Part shown: in pieces, positions 16,055 to 25,483 of the stretch | Numbering within the stretch: position 1 is the first letter of the stretch | How the letters are laid out: every line of letters starts with the position of its first letter | Source: Chrysiogenes arsenatis DSM 11915 | GTDB taxonomy: Bacteria; Chrysiogenota; Chrysiogenetes; Chrysiogenales; Chrysiogenaceae | Assembly: GCF_000469585.1 (NCBI RefSeq) | Contig: NZ_KI273144.1 | Span: 291,646 to 355,645, forward strand | DNA length: 64,000 bases | Reading direction: 5' to 3' | The notes under the pieces: model-generated | What the model saw: only the letters and a program-made list of their open reading frames with translations | Databases searched by the model: none | Told to the model about the DNA's origin: nothing | Translations under genes and position numbers: made by a program

Positions 16055-18412
16055 ATGCGTTGGTTGTCCCGCCTGAGCATTAAAATCAAACTCGGCATAA
16101 TCGTCCTGATTCCGCTCTGTGCACTGATTACCGTAAGCGGATTGTTAGTCCATAGCTCATGGAAACAAACCACTATGATCAATGACCTGCACGCGAAAGC
16201 AACCATTTCGGTATACATTGGTCGGTTTATCCATGAAATGCAACTGGAACGCGGTGTTAGCGCGGGATTTCTCTCCTCGCAAGGGAGTCAGTTTCGCAAT
16301 GAAGTGAACCATGAACGGCAACAGACTGACCGCGCTCTGAGCGCGCTCCAATCGGCTTTAACACAAGAGCGCGATGCCGCTCTCAACGAAGCACTCACCC
16401 TTTTAGGGACGCTCACTGCCACCCGAAGCCGTATTGATGCCCTTTCTATCCCAACCACTGAAGCCATTTCCGCCTATTCGGCAATCATTCAAAAGTTCCT
16501 TGCTAGCGTTGCACGCATTACACACCAATCGGAAGACGGGCAAATCTCCCGCAACTTGATAGCTTACGCCAGTATCATGCAAGCAAAAGAAGCTATGGGC
16601 CAAGAAAGAGCCACACTGAACGGCGTTTTTGCGCGGAATGAATTTACTCCAGAGGCATATCAGCTCTTCATTTCACTTCTCGCACAGCAGCAAACCGCGC
16701 TGGATCTCTTTACTTCGCAAGCCAATCCTTCAACACTGAACCGTTTAGAAACTTTGCAAAACAGTTCAGAATTGCGCACCGTGCTCCAAATGCGCGAAAC
16801 AGCCTTTGCCAAAGCAACAACAGGAAATTTTGGCATTCAGCCCCAGCAGTGGTTTCGTGCGAGTACCGCTTTTATCGACCAAATGAAAATCCTTGAAGAC
16901 AGCGTAGCCAGCGAGCTCGAAGCGTTGCTCCAACAACAATTAACCAGCGCTGAAGCACAACTTACGCTCACACTGATACTTTCCATTGCCGCCGTCGTAA
17001 TAGCGGCCGCACTCGCCTTAATTATCGCCGATGCCATTGGGCGCAGCATATCGCGCATTAACTCCCGCGCCCGCGAGTTTGCCTCTGGCAGTGGCGATCT
17101 GACGCAACGTCTTGATGACAGCGGCAGCGATGAGCTTGCCCGCCTCAGCGCGTCCTTCAACAGCTTCATCACGAATATTGATTGCAATATCGGTCAAACG
17201 ATGAATCTGATCGCAAAAACATCCGGCGCAACCGCCGGAGTGCTGGAAGTGATGGGACGCGTGCGCTACACCAGTCTACGCAACCTCGATACCACCAACG
17301 AGCTATCGGCAGCGGCACACGAAATGAGCGCTACGATTAACGAAATTTCACGCAGCGTTACCACCTCCGCCGATTCAGCAGAGACCACGGTCAAATTGGC
17401 GCGTGAAGGCGCGACAAAGCTGGAAGCCAGCACGCGCAGTGCGATGCAGCTCCAACACGAAATCGAAACTCTCGCGGGGGAAATCAACGAACTACAAACC
17501 AGTGCGCGCAACATCGGCAGCGTCGTCACCGTTATCAACGACATTTCCGATCAAACCAATCTCTTGGCACTGAACGCTGCCATTGAAGCCGCCCGCGCTG
17601 GCGAAGCTGGTCGCGGTTTTGCCGTCGTTGCCGACGAAGTGCGCAAACTCGCCGAAAACACACAACAGTCTACGAAGCAGATCGAAAAATCAATTCAGAC
17701 CATTCTCGAAGAAATTGAACGCGCCACAGTCAGTGCGCGTCAAGCCAGCGGCATGATTGCCGAGCAAGCCAAAACATCGCAGATCGCCCAAAGCAGTTTC
17801 CAAGAAATCATGGCCGCCATTGAGGAAATGGGCGAAATGATCCTGAGCATTAGCGCTGCTCTGGAAGAACAATCCGCTACAACCAATCAAGTAGCGGGCA
17901 ACATCGAGCAGCTTGCCGGACGCTCAGAACGACTCAACGAACAGGTGCGCATCTTGGGCGACGACACCGACGTGTTTGTCGCTACCGTCGAAGAACTGCG
18001 CAATCTCTACCAACCATTCAATACAAACAACCGTGCGACACCCTTCATTATCGCCAAAGTGACGCACGTTTTGTTTCTGCATAAAGTGTTGGGCGCCGTG
18101 CTGAGCGAGCAGCGCAATCTGAGTTTACCCGATCACCAAAACTGCGCCTTCGGCAAATATTGTGCAACATCAGCAATGGATGCCTTCCGCAACGATCCGC
18201 TCTACCAGTCGCTCACCGAGCCGCACAAGCGAGTGCACGCCTTAGGTCGCGCTCTCGTCGAATCTATCGGTCACGCCGACGATAAAACGCTCGAAGAACG
18301 CCGCCTGCAGTTCCTAGAAGCAATCCATGCCTTCCTTACAATAGTCGATCAATTGATAGAGAAATATTCCACAATGAGTGCCTGTCAGAAGGGATTGGCA
18401 GTTATCAAGTAA
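16055..18412 (+). CDS. Methyl-accepting chemotaxis protein with NIT and CZB-like domains
   Basis: A 785-aa inner-membrane chemoreceptor. TM1 lies near residues 13-32. A long periplasmic region includes [14 protein letters not shown], typical of the NIT (nitrate/nitrite-sensing) domain. TM2 lies near 303-325, followed by HAMP and a signalling domain with the hairpin tip around [21 protein letters not shown]. The C-terminal segment (about 670-770) shows [14 protein letters not shown] and PHKRVHALG, as in CZB zinc-binding domains. Divergence from the nap operon suggests it steers cells to nitrate or nitrite. AAGGGG precedes the ATG. Confidence 0.9.
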   Translation: MRWLSRLSIKIKLGIIVLIPLCALITVSGLLVHSSWKQTTMINDLHAKATISVYIGRFIHEMQLERGVSAGFLSSQGSQFRNEVNHERQQTDRALSALQSALTQERDAALNEALTLLGTLTATRSRIDALSIPTTEAISAYSAIIQKFLASVARITHQSEDGQISRNLIAYASIMQAKEAMGQERATLNGVFARNEFTPEAYQLFISLLAQQQTALDLFTSQANPSTLNRLETLQNSSELRTVLQMRETAFAKATTGNFGIQPQQWFRASTAFIDQMKILEDSVASELEALLQQQLTSAEAQLTLTLILSIAAVVIAAALALIIADAIGRSISRINSRAREFASGSGDLTQRLDDSGSDELARLSASFNSFITNIDCNIGQTMNLIAKTSGATAGVLEVMGRVRYTSLRNLDTTNELSAAAHEMSATINEISRSVTTSADSAETTVKLAREGATKLEASTRSAMQLQHEIETLAGEINELQTSARNIGSVVTVINDISDQTNLLALNAAIEAARAGEAGRGFAVVADEVRKLAENTQQSTKQIEKSIQTILEEIERATVSARQASGMIAEQAKTSQIAQSSFQEIMAAIEEMGEMILSISAALEEQSATTNQVAGNIEQLAGRSERLNEQVRILGDDTDVFVATVEELRNLYQPFNTNNRATPFIIAKVTHVLFLHKVLGAVLSEQRNLSLPDHQNCAFGKYCATSAMDAFRNDPLYQSLTEPHKRVHALGRALVESIGHADDKTLEERRLQFLEAIHAFLTIVDQLIEKYSTMSACQKGLAVIK

Positions 18413-18584
18413 TGCTCGGTGACTAGCCACCAAAACTCTCGCATAGCACCGCACGACAGAGTCACAGCGCCTGCGGTTAAAATACAATTGAATGGTTCGG
18501 ACACAAAAATCCTGACACACTGAGCCTGTCCGCAATAAGCACGTGCGAATCATGATCGCGCAAGAAAACCCTGTTATATTCCGA

Positions 18585-18612
18585 TTGACCCTTACGGTCG
18601 GCCTGTGATAAC
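18585..18612 (+). promoter_or_regulatory. Possible sigma-70 promoter for cimA
   Basis: TTGACC (18585-18590) and GATAAC (18607-18612) are spaced by 16 bp upstream of cimA. The -35 box matches 5 of 6 and the -10 box 4 of 6 consensus positions. This is a visual match only. Confidence 0.3.
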
Positions 18613-18646
18613 TGTTTGCATTTCATAAACTCACGGAGGCAACCGA

Positions 18647-20215
18647 ATGAGCGTAAAAATTTACGATACCACACTGCGCGATGGCACCCAATCGGAAGAC
18701 ATTTCCTTTACAGTTGAAGATAAAGTTCACGTCGCCCAGCTCCTTGATGATTTTGGTGTGCACTACATCGAAGGGGGGTGGCCTGGCTCTAACCCCAAGG
18801 ATATCGACTTTTTCCGCGCTATTGCCCAGATTCCTCTGAAAAACGCCCGTATTTCGGCCTTTGGCTCAACGCGGCGCGCCAAACTGACGTGCGAGGAAGA
18901 TCCAAACATTCAGGCTCTCCTGGACTCAAAAGCGCCGGTGGCCTGTATTTTCGGAAAAACTTGGGATTTTCACGTTACCGATGCGCTGCGCATTACGTTG
19001 GAGCAGAATCTTGAAATTATCGAAGATTCGCTAAGCTACCTCTGCCGCCACATGGAAGAGGTTTTCTATGATGCGGAACACTTTTTTGATGGCTATAAGG
19101 CAAATCCTGATTACGCGATCGAAACGCTCAAAGCAGCCGCACGCGGCGGCGCCCAACAGATTATTCTGTGCGACACCAACGGCGGATCGTTGCCGTGGGA
19201 AATCGGTCAAATCGTCGAAGCAGTTAAAAAACATATTTCCGTGCCGCTTGGCATCCACGCCCATAACGATGGCGAAATGGCGGTCGCAAATTCACTCATG
19301 GCGGTTCAGCACGGCATCACTCAGGTGCAGGGAACCATCAACGGCTTTGGCGAGCGGTGCGGCAATGCCAACCTCATCAGCATCATCCCCGGCCTGAAGC
19401 TCAAGATGGGGATTGACTGTGTCAGCGACGAAAGCCTGCGCAAGCTCACCCGCCTGAGCCGCTCTATCCGCGAACTAGCAAACCTTGGCGACTGGAAAAA
19501 TCAGCCTTACACGGGCAAGAGCGCCTTTGCTCACAAAGGTGGCATCCACGTTTCGGCCATCCTGAAAGATCCCGATACCTACGAACACACCAAACCAGAA
19601 AATGTTGGCAACCGCCGCCGCGTGCTGGTAAGCGACCTCAGTGGCAAGTCGAATATTCAGTATAAAGTGGAAGAACTTGGGCTGGATATCGACATCAACG
19701 ATCCAGCGCTGCAAGGGGTTGTTGACGAGATTAAAGAATTAGAAAATCAAGGATATGCCTACGAAGGGGCAGAAGCGAGCCTAGAACTGATCATCCAAAA
19801 GGCCAAAGGCAATCTGCCGAACTACTTCAAACTGCGCGGCTACCGCGTGATTGACGAACGGCGCGAGGGCGATGCTAACCCGATCAGCGAAGCGACAGTG
19901 CGGATCGAAGATCCTTCGGGAGCGATTCAGCACACAGCCGCGCTCGGCGAAGGGCCGGTTGACGCGCTTAACAACGCACTCAATAAAGCACTGGAGCGCT
20001 TTTATCCAATCCTCAAAGAAGTGCAATTGGTCGACTACAAGGTACGGATTTTGAATACAACGGTTGGCACGCGCGCCAAAACCCGTGTTATGATCGAATC
20101 AAGCGATGGAAAAGAGAACTGGTCGACGGTGGGCGTCCATCACGATATCATCCGCGCGTCATACTTGGCACTGGTCGACTCGGTCATTTATAAACTGTAC
20201 AAAGAGAGAATCTAA
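18647..20215 (+). CDS. cimA: (R)-citramalate synthase
   Basis: A 522-aa enzyme of the isopropylmalate/homocitrate synthase family that condenses pyruvate with acetyl-CoA, opening the threonine-independent route to isoleucine. The TIM-barrel signature [16 protein letters not shown], the [13 protein letters not shown] metal-binding motif and GERCGNANL are present. A C-terminal LeuA-type allosteric domain covers about residues 395-522. The [12 protein letters not shown] segment is typical of the longer CimA subgroup rather than LeuA. ACGGAGG precedes the ATG. An AI-2E family gene follows after 6 nt. Confidence 0.9.
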   Translation: MSVKIYDTTLRDGTQSEDISFTVEDKVHVAQLLDDFGVHYIEGGWPGSNPKDIDFFRAIAQIPLKNARISAFGSTRRAKLTCEEDPNIQALLDSKAPVACIFGKTWDFHVTDALRITLEQNLEIIEDSLSYLCRHMEEVFYDAEHFFDGYKANPDYAIETLKAAARGGAQQIILCDTNGGSLPWEIGQIVEAVKKHISVPLGIHAHNDGEMAVANSLMAVQHGITQVQGTINGFGERCGNANLISIIPGLKLKMGIDCVSDESLRKLTRLSRSIRELANLGDWKNQPYTGKSAFAHKGGIHVSAILKDPDTYEHTKPENVGNRRRVLVSDLSGKSNIQYKVEELGLDIDINDPALQGVVDEIKELENQGYAYEGAEASLELIIQKAKGNLPNYFKLRGYRVIDERREGDANPISEATVRIEDPSGAIQHTAALGEGPVDALNNALNKALERFYPILKEVQLVDYKVRILNTTVGTRAKTRVMIESSDGKENWSTVGVHHDIIRASYLALVDSVIYKLYKERI

Positions 20216-20221
20216 CGCACA

Positions 20222-21265
20222 ATGGACACACTCATTACCCTACAACTCCGTCTGCGCCACATCATTATCGCACTCGGGGTTGTGGGGGTTTTCCTGCTGG
20301 CCTGGCAAGTGCAGGACATCCTGACCACGTTCGGCATCGCCTTTGTGATCGCCTACTTGTTAAATCCATTAGTAGACAAGCTGGAAAGGCGCGGTGCGGG
20401 GCGCACACTGGTTATTACCCTCTTGTTTTGCAGTGGATTTTTGATCAGTGGAGCTATTTTATACTGGCTCGTACCGATTCTGACCGCCGAAGCAGCTTCA
20501 CTGGCGCGCAACCTGCCACGATACGCTGAAATTGCTTTCAACCTGCTGCAACACCATCTTACAACACTGGGAGTCGACCTTTCACTCGAAGACGTGCGCC
20601 GTATGGCCATCGAAAAAGCGGCATCGCTTTCCAGCTATAGCGCCACGTTCATTGGTTCCGTGGCCACATCGGTCGGAGCCATCGGCGTCTGGACGCTCAA
20701 TCTGCTTTTAATTCCCATTCTGGTGTTCTATTTTCTGCGTGACTTCAACTCAATCATGGAAAAATCGCTCCGCTTCGTACAGAATAAATACCAGTGGGAT
20801 GGCGGAAAATACTTTGAGTCGTTTAACACCATTCTGAGTCGTTACTTTCGCGGTCAAATTATTGTTTCGATGATTCTCATGGCGGCCTATTCCGTTGTCT
20901 TGCTGATTGTTGGAGTGAAACCAGCGTTCTTGTTGGGAATTATTGCCGGAGCACTGAGCGTGGTTCCCTATCTTGGCCTAGCCGTAGGATTAGGCGTTTC
21001 GCTGCTGCTCGCCTTTTTGCAGTTTGAGGGGTTGTTTCATCTCCTCGCGGTGCTGATTGGCTTTTCGGTGGTGCAAGTCATCGAAACGAATGTGATCACG
21101 CCACGTATTATTGGCGAATCGCTGGGATTACACCCCGCCATGGTAATCTTTGCCTTAATGGCTGGTGGCGCACTCATGGGCATTGGTGGGATGATTCTTG
21201 CGCTGCCCGTAGCAGCATTTTTGCGCGTATTATGGATGGAGTGGGCAAGCTCTGTGCCTGAATAG
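20222..21265 (+). CDS. AI-2E/PerM family membrane transporter
   Basis: A 347-aa polytopic protein with seven or eight hydrophobic segments. The family signature lies in the C-terminal half (IAGALSVVPYLG, then VIETNVITPRIIGESLGLHP and a closing hydrophobic pair). The group includes autoinducer-2 exporters and Na+/H+ antiporters, and the substrate here is not known. It starts 6 nt after cimA, so they probably share a transcript. It ends 4 nt from the convergent gmk gene. Confidence 0.85.
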   Translation: MDTLITLQLRLRHIIIALGVVGVFLLAWQVQDILTTFGIAFVIAYLLNPLVDKLERRGAGRTLVITLLFCSGFLISGAILYWLVPILTAEAASLARNLPRYAEIAFNLLQHHLTTLGVDLSLEDVRRMAIEKAASLSSYSATFIGSVATSVGAIGVWTLNLLLIPILVFYFLRDFNSIMEKSLRFVQNKYQWDGGKYFESFNTILSRYFRGQIIVSMILMAAYSVVLLIVGVKPAFLLGIIAGALSVVPYLGLAVGLGVSLLLAFLQFEGLFHLLAVLIGFSVVQVIETNVITPRIIGESLGLHPAMVIFALMAGGALMGIGGMILALPVAAFLRVLWMEWASSVPE

Positions 21266-21269
21266 CATT

Positions 21270-21893
21270 TTAAATGTGCATCAACTCAGCAAGCGGCACT
21301 TTGACTTGCTCCTGAAGCTTACGCGCAATCAGAATGCTTTCGAGCTCGCGGTAGGCCACATCGAAATTTTCATTCACGATCACGTAGTCAAAGCGGTGAT
21401 ATTGCGCAATTTCTCCGAGTGCATTTTCCAAGCGAATTTTGATTGTATCTTCATCGTCTTTACCACGCTTCATAATCCGTTCCCGCAATTCTTTTATGCT
21501 GGGCGGAAGGATAAAGATCAAAATACTTTCAGGAAATTTCTCTTTAATCTGAAACGCGCCCTGACAGTCGATGTCGAGCAGAATGGTTTTCCCTTCCGCC
21601 ACGGCTTCGCGCAGGTGACGCGCTGAAGTGCCATAGTAATTGCCGTGCACGGTTGCGTACTCAACAAACTCTCCCGCCTGCATCAAGTGGATAAACCGCT
21701 CAAGATCAACGAAAAAGTAGTCCTTCCCATTCACTTCACCAGGACGAGGCGGACGGGTGGTATGTGAGGTGCTAAAGTGCACGTGCGTTACACTGCGTTC
21801 CAATTTGCGTGCGAGGGTAGTTTTTCCAGCGCCACTCGGCGCAGAGAGGACGACGATCTGTCCAACTTCTTTTTTGATGGGCGTATTACTCAT
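21270..21893 (-). CDS. gmk: Guanylate kinase
   Basis: Phosphorylates GMP to GDP. 207 aa from the ATG at 21893. The P-loop is LSAPSGAGKTTL, the GMP-binding region is STSHTTRPPRPGEVNGKDYFF, and the lid/adenine region is RGKDDEDTIKIRL. The start overlaps the end of the remA-like gene by 8 nt. The yicC-remA-gmk order is a common conserved operon. An upstream in-frame ATG would lie inside remA and is not used. Confidence 0.95.
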   Translation of the reverse strand: MSNTPIKKEVGQIVVLSAPSGAGKTTLARKLERSVTHVHFSTSHTTRPPRPGEVNGKDYFFVDLERFIHLMQAGEFVEYATVHGNYYGTSARHLREAVAEGKTILLDIDCQGAFQIKEKFPESILIFILPPSIKELRERIMKRGKDDEDTIKIRLENALGEIAQYHRFDYVIVNENFDVAYRELESILIARKLQEQVKVPLAELMHI

Positions 21894-22176
21894 CGTCGTC
21901 AGCTCCTTCGTCCTGCAAAATGGGTTCGGGCGTAAATTCGCCCCGGTGGAAACGGTGCGCCAACGTTTCAGCCTGAATGGCACTCAAGAGAACGTGATCG
22001 GATGTCGTTGTAATAATTGACCGCGTTTTGCGCCCTTGCGTTGCGTCAATCAGCTTGCCTGCCTCACGCGCTTCATCCTTCAACCGTTTCATGGGAGCTG
22101 AGGATGGGGTAAGAATCGCAACAATTTTATCTTTCAGGACATAGTTTCCAAAACCAATACTGACCATTGAGCTCAT
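21886..22176 (-). CDS. remA: RemA-like DUF370 regulatory protein
   Basis: A 96-aa protein matching the RemA/DUF370 family: SIGFGNYVLKDKIVAILTPSSAP, then IDATQGRKTRSII and SDHVLLSAIQ. RemA proteins form DNA-binding rings and control matrix and osmolyte genes in Bacillus. The role in Gram-negative hosts is unclear. It sits between yicC and gmk, the usual family neighbourhood. The acidic last 15 residues are extra. Confidence 0.85.
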   Translation of the reverse strand: MSSMVSIGFGNYVLKDKIVAILTPSSAPMKRLKDEAREAGKLIDATQGRKTRSIITTTSDHVLLSAIQAETLAHRFHRGEFTPEPILQDEGADDDE

Positions 22177-22187
22177 AGCGGGGCACC

Positions 22188-23078
22188 TTATTCGATATTT
22201 TGGACTTGCTCTTTGATCTTCTCCAGTTCAGCTTTGACGTCCACTACCAAACGGCTGATGCGCCCATCGCTGGTTTTTGAAGCCATCGTGTTCACTTCGC
22301 GGTGCATCTCCTGCAGTAAAAACTCCAGCGCTCGCCCGACAGGTTCTTTGCGTGCGGTGGTGTCGCGGAATTGCCGCACGTGTGAACCAAAACGGATAAC
22401 TTCTTCGGTAATATCCGCTTTATCCGCCAACAACGCCACTTCTTGCGCGATACGTTCCGGATCGACTTGCAATTCATCACTCAAACGACTTGCGAGTTTG
22501 GCAATCCGTTGCTGCAATTTTTCGTACAGCAGCAGAGGCACTTCCGCAGCGATTTTTTCTATTTCCAGTACCTTCATTTCGCACACATCAAGCCGCGCCA
22601 GAATGTCCGCCTCTAAACGCTCGCCTTCTTCCTGGCGCATGCGCAAGAGCTTCGTGACAGCGTTTTTCATGGCAAACTCAACCGCTTCCTGAAAGAGTTT
22701 TTGATTCGGCAGTGTTTCTTCGACATCAACCAACTTTCCGGTTTGCAAAAAGTGGTCGAGTGTCACCACCCGCTCAAGGTTGTAGCGGTCAACAATTTCG
22801 GTAAAAACTTTATAGTATTCATCGGCCAGCGGGCGATTGAGTTGCACAGCATGATCGGCAGCATCTAAAAAGTTAATGCGCAACGTAACGTCCACTTTGC
22901 CGCGCGCAATGTAGCGATTCAAGTAGTTTTTTATCATGACTTCGACTTCACCAAGCTGCGAGCGCGACCGGAGATTAAAGTCGAAATAGCGCGAATTTAC
23001 GGCGCGGATTTCCATGGTCACATCAAGTGACTCGTTCGCACAGCTCCCACTTCCAAACCCTGTCATGCTGCGGATCAT
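22188..23078 (-). CDS. yicC: YicC family endoribonuclease-like protein
   Basis: A 296-aa YicC-type protein. The N-terminal signature MIRSMTGFGSG and the SRYFDFNLRSRS segment are typical, and the C-terminal DUF1732 part includes GRALEFLLQEMHREVNTMASK. E. coli YicC is reported to take part in small-RNA turnover. The ATG at 23078 has GGAGG 7 nt upstream and overlaps the bioB stop as ATGA. A TTG two codons earlier is less likely. Confidence 0.9.
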   Translation of the reverse strand: MIRSMTGFGSGSCANESLDVTMEIRAVNSRYFDFNLRSRSQLGEVEVMIKNYLNRYIARGKVDVTLRINFLDAADHAVQLNRPLADEYYKVFTEIVDRYNLERVVTLDHFLQTGKLVDVEETLPNQKLFQEAVEFAMKNAVTKLLRMRQEEGERLEADILARLDVCEMKVLEIEKIAAEVPLLLYEKLQQRIAKLASRLSDELQVDPERIAQEVALLADKADITEEVIRFGSHVRQFRDTTARKEPVGRALEFLLQEMHREVNTMASKTSDGRISRLVVDVKAELEKIKEQVQNIE

Positions 23079-24019
23079 CGACAAACCTCCCCGTAGTGTA
23101 CCGGGCGCAGGCCGGCTTTTTCTATCAAACGGAAATCGGCATCATGCGGACTCCCTTGTGTTGTCAACAACCCACCACTCATGATGGCATTGGCACCGTA
23201 GCGGAAAATATCCCCTTCACGCTCTCCAAGTACTTCTTTACGCCCACCACAAATGCGGATAACCGCTTGAGGGTTGAGAAAACGGAAAACCGCCACACAA
23301 CGGAGCGCTCGTTCAGGATCCATCATAGCGCGATCACCCTGCGGCGTTCCGGCAATGGGAATCAGGAAGTTTAATGGGATTGATTCTACACCGAGTTCGG
23401 CCACTGTATTGGCCATGGAAATAACATCATCTGCGCTTTCGCCCATACCAAATATTCCGCCGACGCAGAGCTTCATACCGGCAGCACGTGCCCGTTTCAG
23501 GGTGGCCACCCGCTCATCCCAGGTATGCGATGCGCAGACATTCGGGTAGTGTTCACGCGATGTTTCCAGATTATGGTGATAGTATTCCACGCCCAAAGAC
23601 ACAAGTTTCCGCGCAGCATACTCATCAAGAAAACCAAGCGAGGCACACAACTGGCGACCATGTTCCTTGGCTTGGCGCGCGAACGCTTCGTGAAGCGTAA
23701 AATCGCTCCGCTCGTTTAAGCCGCGCCCTGAAGAGACCATGCTGAGGTTGCGAATGCCGTGTTCTTCGGTGATCTGCGCTTTTTTTTCGATGTCACTATC
23801 CGTCATGATCACGCTTTTCAGAGCACGCCCAGCCGAATAGTGACTGCTTTGCGCACAGAAGGTGCAATCTTCAGAGCAGGGCGCGGTTTTGATGCTCAGG
23901 ATGGTGCAGAGTTGCACCTCATCGCCCCAAGCTGCCCGTGTAAGCGCTTCCGCTTGCGCGGTGAGTTCGTGGTGTTGGTCGAGTTCTTCAAGATAGCGAC
24001 GCAGGCGAAGGGTATTCAT
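23075..24019 (-). CDS. bioB: Biotin synthase
   Basis: Radical-SAM enzyme of 314 aa that inserts sulfur into dethiobiotin. The SAM-cluster motif is CSEDCTFCAQSSHY, followed by GRGLNERSDF and the conserved NLETSREHYPNVC. YHHN and the C-terminal GANAIMSGGLLTTQG are also conserved. It starts immediately after the enoyl-reductase-like gene (adjacent bases) and overlaps yicC by 4 nt, so the five minus-strand genes from 25222 to 21270 look like one operon. No other bio gene is nearby. Confidence 0.95.
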   Translation of the reverse strand: MNTLRLRRYLEELDQHHELTAQAEALTRAAWGDEVQLCTILSIKTAPCSEDCTFCAQSSHYSAGRALKSVIMTDSDIEKKAQITEEHGIRNLSMVSSGRGLNERSDFTLHEAFARQAKEHGRQLCASLGFLDEYAARKLVSLGVEYYHHNLETSREHYPNVCASHTWDERVATLKRARAAGMKLCVGGIFGMGESADDVISMANTVAELGVESIPLNFLIPIAGTPQGDRAMMDPERALRCVAVFRFLNPQAVIRICGGRKEVLGEREGDIFRYGANAIMSGGLLTTQGSPHDADFRLIEKAGLRPVHYGEVCR

Positions 24020-25222
24020 CTACTGCTCCATCAACTGCTTCACATCGAGCAAGAGTGTACTTGATGTATTCTCGTCAAACTGATCCCAAAAATGCTCCGC
24101 CATCAGCGTTTTCACGAAACGGCTGATTTCATAGGCTACCAGTTTTTTGCGGTCGATATGGAAATCCTGAAATTGCTCTGAAACTTGCAACGTCACTTCG
24201 GCAGTGGCAAGCGAAGTCAACAGTGGGAACGAACCATCCTGAATCCCTTGGATAGCTGGCGCGTAGAGATACTGATCTGCATTCGCAACGACCTGCTCCA
24301 TCGTAATTCCTGGCTTGAGCAAGGCTTCGCATTGCTGCTTCAGCGCAGAGATCTCATGCCCCGCCTGATCCATCTGACGAAATGAATTCACAACAAAATT
24401 TTCAATCCCTGCAAAGGCATTCGTAGAAGCCGTTTCCGCACCCATCAGATTCACGACAGTAGCCTTGTAGCTTTTGGCGCGATAACGATCGGCAATTTCC
24501 AGCAAATGCTTTTTGGCATATCCCACAAGATACCCCGGATATGACGCGAAAGAGTACTGATGGTTCGTGTCCATAATGTGTTCGCCATTGTAGCCAAGAG
24601 CGATAATATTACAACGCGGATTGGCTGCCAGAACAGCATTACCATGAGTAAATATGTGCTCATAGCTGGTGGCAGTGACCAGATTGATATTGCGCGCAAC
24701 AATTTTTTGAAAAACATCCGATTCCACAAAGCGCTGCATCGGAATAAACTTCGCTGGATCGGCCGTGCCAAGCATCCCCTTGGTCAGCATCATCATCCCA
24801 CGAGTACGAGGGATCCCGCCCGCCATAATGTGAATAATGCCATCAACTTTGCCTTTAGTTTTGATGCCAAGTTCGATAAATATTTTCCGCACTTCGTTAG
24901 CCGCAGCTTTTTCATTTTCGGCAAAAACCGTATCGATGAAATCATCGTCAACGGCATAGTGTAAAATATCTTCTGGTTTTTTGAGCGATTTAAACGCTTC
25001 TGGGTATTCATCATCTTTCAGACCATACCAAAGCGGTGTTTTTATAACGTGAATTTTTCTGAGCGCCAACTCTGCTTCGCGCTCTTCAGTAAGTTCTGGT
25101 GCCGCTAAACAGTATACAGTCGCCCCACGCCGTAGCAAATTGGCTGCAATATAATCAGCAAAACCGTCCTCACGAATTAACCCGAAGAAAAATATATTCT
25201 GGCCTCGAAGATTTCCCGCCAT
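24020..25222 (-). CDS. SDR-fold protein, distantly enoyl-ACP reductase-like
   Basis: A 400-aa protein I do not firmly recognise. The opening NIFFFGLIREDGFADYIAANLLRRGATVYCL resembles the cofactor-binding start of FabI-type enoyl-ACP reductases. Later SYPGYLVGYAKKHLLEIADRYRA followed by VNLMGAETAST matches the Tyr-x6-Lys region and the following strand of that fold. It is about 140 residues longer than FabI, with a helical C-terminal extension, and does not look like FabV. It is first in the operon with bioB, so a role in acyl-chain or pimeloyl chemistry is conceivable. AGAGG lies upstream of the ATG. Confidence 0.5.
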   Translation of the reverse strand: MAGNLRGQNIFFFGLIREDGFADYIAANLLRRGATVYCLAAPELTEEREAELALRKIHVIKTPLWYGLKDDEYPEAFKSLKKPEDILHYAVDDDFIDTVFAENEKAAANEVRKIFIELGIKTKGKVDGIIHIMAGGIPRTRGMMMLTKGMLGTADPAKFIPMQRFVESDVFQKIVARNINLVTATSYEHIFTHGNAVLAANPRCNIIALGYNGEHIMDTNHQYSFASYPGYLVGYAKKHLLEIADRYRAKSYKATVVNLMGAETASTNAFAGIENFVVNSFRQMDQAGHEISALKQQCEALLKPGITMEQVVANADQYLYAPAIQGIQDGSFPLLTSLATAEVTLQVSEQFQDFHIDRKKLVAYEISRFVKTLMAEHFWDQFDENTSSTLLLDVKQLMEQ

Positions 25223-25483
25223 AGTGCATACCTCTAAATCACTGAAATTTTCGACGATTTGCGAACGAAATCACCGCGTACTGTTATACTTCTCGCAGTT
25301 TTAGCATACTTTTTCCCAAAACGGCAGGGGCTTCTTTTCTTATACGCAGAGATACCAAAAACCATCGCCCACCTGCAGTAGGGAGGAACCACTCGCAGTA
25401 ATTGACCCTTGCACAATAAACATAAAAGGAGATAAAACACCACCGGATCACTGGTTGAGAAAGCGACAAGGAACGTACCATCT

